Positions 11,728 through 20,812 of a DNA stretch of 62,000 nucleotides are shown one piece after another (position 1 is the stretch's first letter; the number at the start of each line of letters is the position of its first letter). A program made the translations under genes and the position numbers. Source of the DNA: Symbiodinium natans (taxonomy: Eukaryota; Sar; Dinophyceae; Suessiales; Symbiodiniaceae); the NCBI GenBank assembly GCA_905221605.1, contig CAJNDS010002126.1, positions 517,501 through 579,500 on the forward strand, in the 5' to 3' direction. Below the pieces are notes generated by a model that saw only the letters and a program-made list of their open reading frames with translations, was not told the origin of the DNA and searched no databases.

Positions 11728-11822
11728 CCGGAGTAGGCCCTTGTTTCTTTTTTTAAGACCACGAAGGGCACCCTTTTTATTCCTAGGTTACTCCTGGGTC
11801 TAGTGGTCCCCTTTCGGGTACC
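11728..11822 (+). repeat. Dispersed repeat family C copy (introner-like)
   Basis: Begins GTAGGCCCTTGTTTCTTTTT, then GAAGGGCACCCTTTTTATTC, and ends GGTTACTCCTGGGTCTAGTG. Related copies lie at 38004-38122 and 53281-53390, with a partial one at 3955. Confidence 0.6.
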
Positions 11823-12612
11823 CTAATCGTAGGGGCCATTGATGAAATGGATGACGCAGTGACAGCGATAGCATTGTCTTTGTTACTCGGGGGCCTGAAT
11901 CATTAGCGTAGGGATTTTGGGCGGTTATTCTAGTCTAACCAGAAAGGGAACCATAAGAGAATGCTCTTTTCGGAACTATTCCGACCCTGATATTCTGGCT
12001 TGAAACAGGGGCTCCGATGCCTTTGTAGCTCAAGAACTTGGTTAAGTGTGGCTCTTTGTGGGGGCTGGGCAGCAGCCGAATATGGCGGTAGACAGCTCCG
12101 ACGAGGACCCAAGACAGCGCCAGGCCCGTGGGCGGCAAACCCTCTCTGGTCAGCTCTTTTAAAGTAGGGCCCCCTTTTTGGGGGCAAATAAGGGCCAAAG
12201 GGGGGACCGAAATCAGTGCCCCTTTTGGAGCTTCTATCGTAAGGCGGCCCCTTATATATTTAGGGAACCCATGAAAGCCCGCAGCCCGAATCCTAAGCCC
12301 TAACCTTTTTGGGTTCGTTTGGGGTTCACTGACTGGGGAGGGTTACGTTAGGGACTCGGAGGATGAGGTGGAGGCCCTAGATGCAGGAGGGCAGTGGCAC
12401 TGACACAGCTCCCTGATCCTTTTGGGGTTAGGACTTAGGGTTTAGGGTTTGGGGTTTGGGGTTTGGGGTTTAAGGTTGGGGGTGCCTGGAGTGCCTGGGG
12501 TGCCTGGGGTTTGGTGGTTTGGGGTTTAGGGTGTCGTGAAGACGGTTTACGGCCGGGGGGGGCGAGGGTAATCGCGGCGCAGCCGGGAGGACGACCCGCT
12601 GCTCGTCCCCAG

Positions 12613-13008
12613 TGGCGATGATGGAGAAGCCGTCCAAATCACGGGAATGGGTGGTGTTTCCATCGGCTTCTCCTTAGACGCGGATATGAAGCTGGGAGAG
12701 TTGGCCGGAAAGATCCAGGAAGGAACCGGCTACCATCCGAAGACCTTCCGCCTCCTCGTGAACGGACAGCTCTGCGAGTCCCAGCCCGCACCCGTGCCTG
12801 TCAAGACGCTGAGCTTCGTGCGGCTCCGGAAGGACGAGGAGCAGAAGCAGGCCTTCTTGCAGAAGTTCAGGGGGGACTTGCCGAGTGGCCGAGTCCGCGG
12901 TGCCATGGAGGAGCTCGAAAGTTTCCTTCACCACTTTGACCGCAGGGCGCCAAACGAACGGCAGCGGCAGCGCCTCCTGCGCAGCGTCCAGCGCCACGCT
13001 CCTGGGTC
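12613..13008 (+). CDS. Ubiquitin-like-domain protein, first visible exon
   Basis: CCAG|T opens a frame reading through GDDGEAVQITGMGGVSIGFS, then DMKLGELAGKIQEGTGYHPK and FRLLVNGQLCE. The pattern (beta hairpin, LGELAxKIQExTG helix, FRLLVNGQ strand) is a ubiquitin-like fold of about 75 residues at roughly residues 8-80. A basic helical part follows with EELESFLHHFDRR and RQRLLRSVQ. Ubiquitin-like domains of this kind act as protein-interaction modules, often in proteasome or chaperone partners; no particular protein can be named. A donor is likely at 13006-13010. The next part of the sequence is a family B repeat (13048), which would lie inside the intron. In-frame continuation into 13303 is inferred. 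Confidence 0.6.
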
Positions 13009-13047
13009 GTGTTTGGATAGGCTGACTGGGATTTGTAGGTAGCTCCG

Positions 13048-13152
13048 TGGCCCTTTGGATATTTGTCATTTTCCCTTACTGGGTTTAAGAGGATGGGTTT
13101 GAAAGGTTCATATTCAGAAAAAATTTTCAGAGGGCTGTAACGGCCATCCTCG
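13048..13152 (+). repeat. Dispersed repeat family B, copy 1 (introner-like)
   Basis: Starts GGCCCTTTGGATATTTGTCA, contains TTTTCCCTTACTGGGTTTAA, then TTTTCAGAGGGCTGTAACGG, and ends near GCCATCCTCGG. Two other copies lie at 26539-26633 and 39471-39562. It falls in the inferred intron after the ubiquitin-like exon. Confidence 0.7.
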
Positions 13153-13302
13153 GTCCTAAAACCTAAGGCCCTACAAAGCTGCTGGTCTCTGAGCACCGTA
13201 GAAGTAGCTTGCTCAAAAGCAGGGCACATGGTGAGGAAGAAGCACCCGAAACCCGAAATCTGAAGCCCTAAACCCTAAACCCTAACCCCCAAACCCTCTG
13301 AG

Positions 13303-13350
13303 GCAGATGCATCCGAGCTGTTCACATGGCTCGCGGAGGATGCTGGGCGT
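13303..13350 (+). CDS. Probable second exon of the ubiquitin-like gene
   Basis: CTGAG|G is followed by ADASELFTWLAEDAGR. The exon runs straight into GTGTTTAGGG, where GT is a donor touching the TTTAGGG array (13351-13410). The acidic helical content matches the previous and next exons. No family is recognised for this fragment by itself. Confidence 0.45.
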
Positions 13351-13603
13351 GTTTAGGGTTTAGGGTTTAGGGTTTAGGGTTTAGGGTTTAGGGTTTAGGG
13401 TTTAGGGTTCAGGGTTTCGGAAGGAAGATTTGTAGGGCTTGGCTTCCAGATCCCTCCCTCCTCCGGTTCGACTCCCGGCCCACGAAACCCTCATTCCCTT
13501 CACCCTATGCCCTATACACCCTACACCCTGAACCCCACACCCCACACCCTAAACCCTCCCCCGCCCCCGCCTCCCCCCGCTTCGGCACCTTGAGTCAATG
13601 ACC

Positions 13604-13725
13604 TAAACCCCAAACCCTAAACCCCAAACCCTAAACCCTAGACCCTAAACCCCAAACCCTAAACCCCAAACCCTAAACCCCAAACCCTAAACCCCAAACC
13701 CTAAACCCTAAACCCTAAACCCCAC
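13604..13725 (-). repeat. CCCTAAA array with alternating CCCCAAA units
   Basis: Dimeric pattern CCCCAAACCCTAAA repeated several times. This higher-order periodicity implies amplification of a variant dimer. The array runs up to about 10 bases before the CCAG acceptor at 13725-13728. Confidence 0.85.
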
Positions 13726-13728
13726 CAG

Positions 13729-13803
13729 GATGACCTGTTTGTGGAAGACCTCCTCATCCTGCTCTCTGAGGGCCCGGAGAACCTGCAAAAGCGACTCCTG
13801 AAA
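13729..13803 (+). CDS. Probable third exon of the ubiquitin-like gene
   Basis: CCAG is followed by DDLFVEDLLILLSEGPENLQ then KRLLK, with GT at 13804 as donor. Amphipathic, acidic and leucine-rich. It shares strand and composition with the two upstream islands. The array at 13604-13725 fills the preceding intron. Confidence 0.5.
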
Positions 13804-14018
13804 GTGCCTTGGCACCTAAGGCTTGAGGCTTCAGGGCCCCTAAACCCTAAAAGGGGTTTAGGGATTAGGGTTTAGGGTTCAGGGTTTAGGGTTTAGGGTT
13901 TAGGGTTTAGGGTTCAGCATCTCAAGTCCAAGCAGTCACTAGTCAAGAAATTACTCCAAAAAATGCCCACCCGCCCAAAGAATCCCACAACATTCAGAAA
14001 ATATTTCACTTATGGAAC

Positions 14019-14420
14019 GACCTTGCCCAGTAAAAAACAACCTTGCCCAATAAACAAATGACTTTGCCCAGTAAAAAAATGACCTTGCCCAGAAAAAATA
14101 CTTTTGCTGGGCAAGGTCATTTTTTTCTGGGCAAGGTCATGATTTTTTTCTGGACAAGGTCATTTTTTTTTACAGGGCAAGGTCGTTTTTTGGACCGAAC
14201 GACCTTGCCCAGTAAAAAATGCCCTTGCCCAGTAAAAAATAGACTTTTGCTGGGCAAGGTCATTTTGTACTGGGCAAGGTCTTTTTTTTTGCTGCGCAAG
14301 GTCATTTTTTACTGGGCAAGGTTGTTTTTTGGACCGAACGACCTTGCCCAGTAAAGAAATGACCTTGCCCAGTAAAAATAGGTGGACCTTGCCCAGTACA
14401 AAAATGACCTTGCCCAGTAA
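14019..14420. repeat. Fold-back cluster of an approximately 20-base unit, 18 copies in two orientations
   Basis: The unit GACCTTGCCCAGTAAAAAA occurs 18 times in blocks by orientation: four forward (14019-14098), four reverse (14105-14184), two forward (14201-14239), four reverse (14250-14323), four forward (14340-14420). The linker GTTTTTTGGACCGAAC appears at both reverse-to-forward junctions. Reverse copies read CTGGGCAAGGTCATTTTT. Neighbouring blocks can pair, so the transcript or single strand could form two large hairpins. The apparent frames on both strands through it are by-products of the repeat. Confidence 0.9.
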
Positions 14421-14805
14421 CTCCATTAACATTTAGATTATATATGAAAGAGAGGCTTAGGGTTAAGGGTTTAGGGTTTAGGGTTTCGGGTTTAGGGTTT
14501 TAGGGTTTTAGGGTTTTAGGGTTTAGGGTTTAGGGTTTAGGGTTTAGGTAGGGCGTAGGGTGTAGGAATTGGGCTCTTGGGTTTTGGGCTTTAGGACTTT
14601 TCGGGTTGTTTAAGGTTCAAGCTCCAGCTCTCTTTCGGCTTCGATAAGCCGTTTAGGGTTTAGGGTTTAGGGTTTTGGGTTTTGGGTTTTTGGGGTATAG
14701 GGTAGAAGATCCCCACATATGTTGTCAGGTCGTCTTGCTCGTGGCTGAGCCTCAGCTATCAGTCATCCCCGGCCTGGCAGAGCGGCTGGCGCGAAGGTCG
14801 GATTG

Positions 14806-14920
14806 GGTTTAGGGTTTAGGGTTTAGGGTTTAGGGTTTAGGGTTTAGGGTCTAGGGTTTAGGGTTTAGGGTCTAGGGTTTAGGGTTTAGGGTTTAGGGTT
14901 CATAGGGTTTAGGGTTTCAA
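14806..14920 (+). repeat. TTTAGGG array with variants
   Basis: About 15 units with TCTAGGG and CATAGGG interruptions. It is followed by a unique island (14940-15030) and an opposite-strand CCCTAAA array (15032-15095), making an inverted pair. Confidence 0.88.
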
Positions 14921-15653
14921 ACCCCTAAATCCCTAAGCCTGAGTCGTGAGTGGAGCCGAATTGCAGGACGGAGTTGGCGACGTGGCGCTGGCTGGACTCA
15001 GATGCTAGTGAGGCGGGGGCCTCGGCAAAGCAGCCCCTAAACCCTAAACCCTAAACCCTAAACCCTAAACCCTAAACCCTAAACCCTAAACCCGTGAGGG
15101 GCTTCTAGGGTTTTAGAGGTCTACGGGTGTCGGGCTTCGAGGGTTCCTAGACCCTAAACCCTGGACCCTAAACCAGAAACCCTCTTGGGGGTTAGGGTTT
15201 AGGGTTTAGGATTGGGGTTCAGAAGTTAGGATTGGGGTTTAGGGCTTAGGGCTGCGCTTTGGGCGTTTAGGGGCTTATAGGGTGGGTTTATAGGGCCTAA
15301 TTCGGGTTCTTCAGGGTTTATGCAGTGCTTCTGCAGACTGGGAGCTTAGGGGTTTGGAACCCCACACTCGTGAAGAAACAGCAAAGGCAGCAAAGACCCT
15401 CCCGCACCTGGGTGTCAACCGCGGCTTCGTCCTCAACTCGCTGCCATGTGCCAGCGCAGCCAGTTGCAGAAACATCGCGAAGCACATGTCAAAAGAGTTT
15501 CTTGGCACTCCAGGCGTATGCATTGTCCAGTTTCTCGATCGTTGTACCTTCTTGTCCCCCTTCCAGCCCACTCAAGCTCGAAGACCCTAAATCCTTATGA
15601 CCCGCAACCCTACACCCTATAAACCCTACATCCCTTAATGTGTTTTGTGGCAG

Positions 15654-15773
15654 GTTCCTGGCAGATGAGGAGATCGTCAAGGCTTTGATTCAGAAAGACG
15701 GCCTCGTGCTAGAGCTCGCAGCCCCTTCTCTGCGGGCAAAGCCGGCCATAGCTGCTTGGCTCCTCCCTAAATG
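15654..15773 (+). CDS. DUF4116-repeat gene copy 1, exon with a first repeat
   Basis: CAG|G opens RFLADEEIVKALIQKDGLVL followed by ELAAPSLRAKPAIAAW, matching the DUF4116 pattern (DREIVLxAVxxxGLxLxxASxxLRxDxxxVxxA). The exon ends at a strong donor, GTGAGT at 15774. DUF4116 repeats are alpha-helical, about 45-50 residues, of unknown function, and common in protists. Start and promoter are not visible; sequence upstream (15340-15560) stays open in two frames but is not recognised. A counterpart fragment exists in copy 2 at 54446-54604. Confidence 0.6.
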
Positions 15774-16009
15774 GTGAGTTCTCGAAAAATGGTCCCTTGT
15801 GGAAGTTCGGGTTTAGGGTTTAGGGTTTAGGGTTTAGGGTTTAGGGTTTAGGATTTATAAGGGTCGTATGACAGCAGCGATCCCGAAGGTACTGCCATTA
15901 GAACTCTCATCCCCCCGCCTCACCTCATTTAGGGTCTAGGGTTTAGAGTTTAGGGTTTAGGGTTTAACCCGAAACCCTAAACCCGAAACCATTGAAGGGG
16001 GGTGTTCTT

Positions 16010-16570
16010 TCTTTTCGGCCTGCCACTGTGTCACAGTTCGCTTCTAAAAGTTGGCAAAAAGCTTGGAAAGTTTGCGTGACCAAAAGTATTAAGGGGGTTT
16101 AAGGTTTAGGGTTTAGGGTTCGGGCCAGAAAATCCAAGAACTCAAAGGTTCTACACAGTGTCCCAGTTCAGTTCCCAAAAGTTGGCCTAAAGTCTGGCAG
16201 TCAAAGGTTCAGGGTTTAGGGTTTCGGGTTTAGCGTTTGGGGTTTAGGAAGGGCTCTTTGGCCCGAACCGTCCCCAGTGCAACAATCTGAGGGTGTATCC
16301 TTTGCAATCTAGGCCAACGGTGTCCCAGTTCACTTCACGAAAGTTGGCCAACCATTTGAAGGCTACAAAGTCAACCAGTGCAATCACTTGGGGGGGGGGG
16401 GGGGGGGGTATCCTTTGCCTTCTCGCAATGATTCAGGGGCTCTCAGCCAATTCACTGTCGAAAGTTGGCGAAAAGCTTGGCAGTGAAAGGGTTTTTCGGC
16501 CGGAACCGTCCCCCAACCACTGAGGACGGTGTCCTTTTCCTTCTGGAAAAATCCAATGAAACAGGGGTTG
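16010..16570 (+). repeat. Degenerate tandem repeat, about 4 units of 120-170 bases
   Basis: The core GTGTCCCAGTTCACTTC then CGAAAGTTGGC then AAAAGCTTGGCAGT recurs at about 16027, 16152, 16318 and 16441. Around it TTTCGGCC/GAACCGTCCCC and GGTGTCCTTTTCCTTCT recur in the same order. It lies in the inferred large intron of DUF4116 gene copy 1. It contains a G18-type homopolymer at 16390-16408. Confidence 0.65.
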
Positions 16571-16966
16571 CAGCTTACTTGTACCCCATAACCGGCCAAG
16601 AACTTGCCATCCGCAAATGAACCAAACGCACGTCCGAAGTGTCCCAAGCATCCCAAGTGGAGTTTGCGAGTTTGCCAAAAAGTTTGCCAAAAGTCCCGCA
16701 CGACCCAACAAACCAATGTCTCAAAATGTCCCCTGTGGCAAGTTCTGGTACGTTGTACTTTGTGGGCTTTGAAACTCGTCGGGCTCCGCTTCGTGCTCGA
16801 TGTAGGTACAGAACCTCGGTTTCGGATTTAGGGTTCAGGATTTAGGTTTTTTGGGTTTTATGGCTTAGTGTTGCGGTTTCGGTGTAGCTAGGAACCAGAG
16901 AGGGCCCCTATCTCCTTGCCTCCAGAGCCATGTACCTTTAGCTGCCCATGCCGCGCAACAGCCAAG

Positions 16967-17092
16967 GTTCACCTGGCAATGGCGAGTCGTGTTGATGCTG
17001 TCCGGTTTGCGTCCGAGGCCGTCCGTGCCGACCGTGAGACGATGCTGTCGGCCGTGAGTCGCAATGGCATGCTGCTGGAGTGCGCCTCTTCA
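16967..17092 (+). CDS. DUF4116-repeat gene copy 1, second recognised exon
   Basis: Reads VHLAMASRVDAVRFASEAVR then ADRETMLSAVSRNGMLLECA and SS: the end of one DUF4116 repeat and most of the next. It is bounded by CCAAG|GTT at 16966/16967 and by a GA donor at 17093. Length 126 bases, phase 0 at both ends. The same protein stretch in copy 2 (VHLAMRNDVRAFRHATEPIR) is continuous with its upstream part, so the intron before this exon is absent there. Confidence 0.7.
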
Positions 17093-17211
17093 GAACCTAG
17101 GCAGGTCCAGTGGTACCCTTTACCCTATTTTTGGTTCTGGGTTCCCTTCTTAAAGTAACCACCCCAAAAGAGCGTGCCCTTTTGTTATCATATGGTTACT
17201 GGGCTACGAAG
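17093..17211 (+). repeat. 119-base GA-AG intron made of an introner-like repeat (family A)
   Basis: Removing 17093-17211 joins SSE to LRAD in frame and restores a perfect DUF4116 junction (ASSELRAD). The intron begins GAACCTAGGCAG and ends CTACGAAG; GAAC is duplicated at the two borders. Its body (AGTGGTACCCTTTACCCTAT ... GGGTTCCCTTCTTAAAGTAA ... CCCAAAAG) matches a second copy at 43036-43115. It is missing from the paralogue at 54.7 kb. Confidence 0.75.
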
Positions 17212-17763
17212 GAACTGAGAGCTGACATGATATTCATCAAGACAGCCGTGGAACAGAACGTCTTTGCCGTTGGCTTTGCTCTTGGTCACCCTGCCGAGTT
17301 GGGGCAGCTTGCCGCAACACAGGTCATGAAGCGCCTGGGCGTGACGACTGAGAACCTGGGCCATGAGCTGGTGAATCATGCTGAAGACGTCTGCAGGTGG
17401 CTCGGCGCACGTTGCTATCCACCCGAATCCGTCCTCCAAGCTCTCCGCGCATTTCTCCACGACCTGGATCAGGGCGATCAGGGCAAGGTTCCTGATCAAA
17501 CCCACGTCATGGCCGCCAAAACTCTCTGGAAGCGGTTTGCCCTGGAGGGGGTGAAGCACCTGCCCTTCCTCTTCTATAGGCAGCTGCCGACGGAAGAGAA
17601 GCGCGATGTCGAAATTGCGGTGAAAGCCGTGCAACATGATGCTCAGCTCTTCCCTTACCACCTACCAGGGCAACTCCGTCAACACTTTGAGGCTCCGGGC
17701 TTTGAGTGGGAAACCATAAGAAAAAACTGCGTGTCGAGGATCTACGGGCGAAGCAGAAGTAGG
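17212..17763 (+). CDS. DUF4116-repeat gene copy 1, long third exon
   Basis: Begins ELRADMIFIKTAVEQNVFAV (DUF4116 repeat), then a helical C-terminal region with LAATQVMKRLGVTTENLGHE, VLQALRAFLHDLDQ, RFALEGVKHLP and QLPTEEKRDVEIAVKAVQ. All of these have collinear counterparts in copy 2, but there they are spread over five exons. The likely donor is GTTAGT near 17764. Role unknown. Codon use is GC-rich and clearly coding. The key point is that this exon has no introns where the paralogue has four. Confidence 0.75.
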
Positions 17764-17893
17764 GTTAGTTACCCGAGTCCGCATACCCCTGTAAATGGCG
17801 ACCAGACCTGGACCAGAGCCCTAAACCCTAAACCCTAAACCCTAAACCCTAAACCCTAAACACCCCAGAACTGATGAGCTGCGACTCTGCCAG

Positions 17894-18001
17894 GTCATGG
17901 TGACAGCGCTCTCTACGACCCAGCCCGGGAGCAGCCACCGTGAGTACTTTAAGTACCTCGTGCCCAACACCGACAAGACACTGGGCGCCACGAAAGATTA
18001 G
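17894..18001 (+). CDS. DUF4116-repeat gene copy 1, probable last exon
   Basis: CAG|GTC opens VMVTALSTTQPGSSHREYFK then YLVPNTDKTLGATKD and a TAG stop at 17999-18001. YFKYLVPNTDKTL resembles LKYFVLPSDRVI at about 57.05 kb, the 3' end of copy 2. The preceding intron carries a short CCCTAAA array (17817-17861). The TAG could alternatively belong to a donor context before TTTGGGG repeats. Confidence 0.5.
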   Translation, partial: VMVTALSTTQPGSSHREYFKYLVPNTDKTLGATKD

Positions 18002-18303
18002 GGTTTGGGGTTTAGGGTTTAGGGTTTAGGGTTTGTTATCATGGTTGGCTCTACGCCTAGGGCCGCTTGTCTGCCCGACTGGCCAGTACCTGGATCCCCA
18101 AAGTACGTATGACAAGAGTGGCCCAAGACCCAACAAGAAGGCCACTGTTTGACATACCCTAAACCCTAAACCCTAAACCCTAAACCCTAAACCCTAAACC
18201 CTAAACCCTACTTTTGGGGGTTTAGGTAAGCTTTGGGGTGAGTAGTGGGTGAGTCGATTTTAGATGCGTTTCGGGCAGTTTTGGGGAATGGATCCGAACG
18301 ACC

Positions 18304-18420
18304 TAAACCCTAAACCCTGAACCCTGAACCCTGAACCCTGAACCCTGAACCCTGAACCCTGAACCCTGAACCCTAAACCCTAAACCCTAAACCCTAAACC
18401 CTATAAACCCTAAACCCTAA
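18304..18420 (-). repeat. Mixed array with a CCCTGAA block
   Basis: A homogeneous block of CCCTGAA units (about 18317-18372) sits inside ordinary CCCTAAA units. The same variant forms another block at 35038-35108. Confidence 0.9.
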
Positions 18421-18627
18421 GGATGAGGGTCTTCCGTGCTGTGGGTGAGTTGCCCTGATGGCCACCTGCGCGGCCTCGAAGTTTGTGAGGGCTGAAGGGT
18501 TTAGGGTTTGGGGTTTAGGGTTTAGGGTTTAGGGTTTAGGGTTTAGGGTTTAGGAGCCTTAGGGGCCTTAGGGGTCTTGGCAGCCCCGTGGCACCCTAGG
18601 TAATCTTTGGGTGCCCTTGTAAAGTGA

Positions 18628-18665
18628 CCCCCCCCCCCCCCCCCCAAAAAAAAAAAAAAAAAAAA
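18628..18665 (+). repeat. C18-A20 homopolymer pair
   Basis: A run of about 18 C is followed at once by about 20 A, between AAAGTGA and GTACCCTG. Possible polymerase or assembly artefact. Confidence 0.85.
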
Positions 18666-19143
18666 GTACCCTGAATTATAAAGATGGTGCCTGGGCTGTC
18701 AAGGGACAACGAGGAGGGACCCTTACAAGGGTCATTCGGGGGCTACTTCGGTATCTTGGGACCCTATAAGGTATCCCTAAACCCTAAACCCTAAACCTTA
18801 AACCCTAAACCCTAAACCCTAAACCCTAAACCCTAAACGGGGGGTTATATAAGGGAGTAAGATTAAGGGTCCATTCTAGGGCTCCCCCCTTTGACCCCCT
18901 AAATGGGTTGTTTGTCAGCCTCTTATGGGCTGTTTGGGGGTTTAGGGTTTAGGGTTTAGGGTTTAGGGTTTAGGGTTTAGGGTTTAGGGTTTAGGGTTTA
19001 GGCTCTTATGGCCTGTCAATTCTTTGGCGGCTTTCGCTCTTGCCAGGGGCAAGAGGGGTCGAAGGATCCAAAGGCGCCGGACCCATTCTGCATGTCCATA
19101 TCTGCTTCTGCACCATGTAGGTGCTCACTTTTTCGAACCCGAA

Positions 19144-19296
19144 CCTACCCTAAACCCTAAACCCTAAACCCTAAACCCTAAACCCTAAACCCTAAACCCT
19201 AAACCCTAAACCCTAAACCCTAAACCCTAAACCCTAAACCCTAAACCCTAAACCCTAAACCCTCAACCCTAAACCCTAAACCCTAAACCCTAAACC
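19144..19296 (-). repeat. CCCTAAA array, about 21 units
   Basis: Long near-perfect array with one CCCTCAA variant. It lies 140 bases beyond an opposite-strand TTTAGGG array (18940-19003), so the two could pair. Confidence 0.93.
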
Positions 19297-20433
19297 AAAC
19301 AATAAAATAGGGGTGCCGTGAGAAGGTGGCGGGGGTTGACAGCTGAAGTGGGGCAAGGGTTGCCCCGTGTTCCAGTCTCTCGACTGCACAGTACAGCAGG
19401 GTATATATTTCTGGTGCCCCCAAAAGGACACTCGGTATATACACTCACCAAATTTAGAAGGAACCTTATATACGCTCACCGATAACAGTAATATAGACCC
19501 TGTTTCAATGTCGAGGACAAGAGTTCCGCTGCACAGTCAGGCTCAGTTGGTCGGCTGGCCTGCCTAGTATCTCCACCCCCACATGGGGGTTGACGAAATT
19601 AGGGGGGACACCCAACATAGATCCCAAATAGTAGGATTCCCCTTACCATAAGGAGCCCAAGAAGGCTCCCCCTAGTTTCGGAAACCCCCTCAGTTGCGAA
19701 AAAAAGTGACCCGAGAGCTGCACCGAACAGGGGCTTTTCTTGGGAGACTCGGCGAGAGCTCTCACGAATCTCCAGCCACCGGCAAGGGCCACTGCCCTGA
19801 GGTATTACAGCCGAACTTCGTACCTGGCTTCTATGGGATGCTTCCATCTTTTCAGTATTTTGGGTGTAGAAGGGGCCCTATATATATATATATAGATATA
19901 TCGTAGAAGTATGTTTCAAAGTTTACATCAAGGCCAACCCAGCTAAGCAGCGGGAGGACCGAAGTCTACTCCTCGGCTGTCGACGGGGTATGTTATGTGT
20001 CCTGTGCAGGAATGGCTGTTGTCGACTGCGCGCTGCGCTTCATCGCACGGGGGTAGTCCTCGGAGAAATGGGGCGCCGTGCGCAAGCCTTTGCAGCCAGC
20101 GGGCTTAGGGTTTAGGGTTTAGGGTTTAGGGTGTAGGGTGTAGGGTTTAGGGTTTAGGGTTTAGGGTTTGGAGCCTTAGGACTCCTCAGCGTGTACTGAG
20201 CTCGACTTCGGCTGGTCTATGTCGAATCGTCACGCGCCGCTGGTTTGAGACGTTGCCGGCACTGCCTTGCCCTTCTTGCAGCCTTTTAGAAGGGTGTAGG
20301 GTTGAGGGTTTAGGGAGCTTGAAAACCTTGACTCAGACCCCTAAAGCACGGAAAACATTTGAAAACGCCTAAAGCACCAAACTGTAAACTCCTAGACCCA
20401 AGGCATCCCAAGGCGCTCACCGCTCTAAACTGG

Positions 20434-20588
20434 CTGGTTCTTAGTAGGGAACGGGGGAATGAGGTCCCCTATATAATCCCTTAAAGGGTATATATATATA
20501 TAATAGAAATATATTATATTATATATATATATATATATATCTACTGTTGTATAGGGCCCGAATTCCCTCCTTCCCTACTAAGAACCAG
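20434..20588. mobile_element. Small TIR element (MITE-like), 155 bases
   Basis: The left end CTGGTTCTTAGTAGGGAA is the exact inverted complement of the right end TTCCCTACTAAGAACCAG. The interior is AT-rich with (TA)n near 20490-20540. There is no coding capacity and no clear target duplication. Confidence 0.7.
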
Positions 20589-20774
20589 GGGGTAAAGCCA
20601 GGCATCCCACAGGCTCTTCGCATGCCCCCAAGGCCTGGCAGAAAGTCAAGGCCTCGGGGGGTTTGGGGTTTCGGGTTTAGGGTTGAGGGTTTGGGGTTTC
20701 GGGTTTAGGGTTTAGGGTTGAGGGTTTGGGGTTGAGGGTTTAGGGTTTAGGGTTGAGGGTTTAGGGTTTAGGGT

Positions 20775-20812
20775 TGATAGTATTATATCAATGAATATTG
20801 ATATAGTACTAT
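20775..20812. repeat. Short palindrome
   Basis: GATAGTATTATATCAAT and ATTGATATAGTACTATC form arms of 17 bases (one mismatch) around a four-base loop, inside TTTAGGG/TTGAGGG repeats. Confidence 0.75.

Larger units (their letters stand above)
9409..12612. other. Array-rich stretch with weak exon candidates
   Basis: Contains a poly-G run (about 9169-9183 just upstream), a proline/glycine-rich open stretch at 9978-10250 that I do not trust as coding, long CCCTAAA arrays at 10414-10580 and 11205-11348, and a TTTAGGG cluster at 10690-10830. A 61-base island at 10630-10690 (frame with EVLAEEAPSMMRPASFQDD) could be an exon but has no identifiable homologue. Confidence 0.5.

Noticed and set aside
12674-13069. 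131-codon minus-strand frame opposite the ubiquitin-like exon
   Set aside because: Antisense shadow; the plus strand has the recognisable domain and splice context.
13463-13490. tRNA-like T-arm (GGTTCGACTCCC)
   Set aside because: The T stem has a mismatch, and no matching acceptor, D or anticodon arm is found upstream within about 75 bases.
14019-14420. CRISPR array
   Set aside because: The repeat units switch orientation in blocks, spacers are absent or A/T runs, and the context is eukaryotic.
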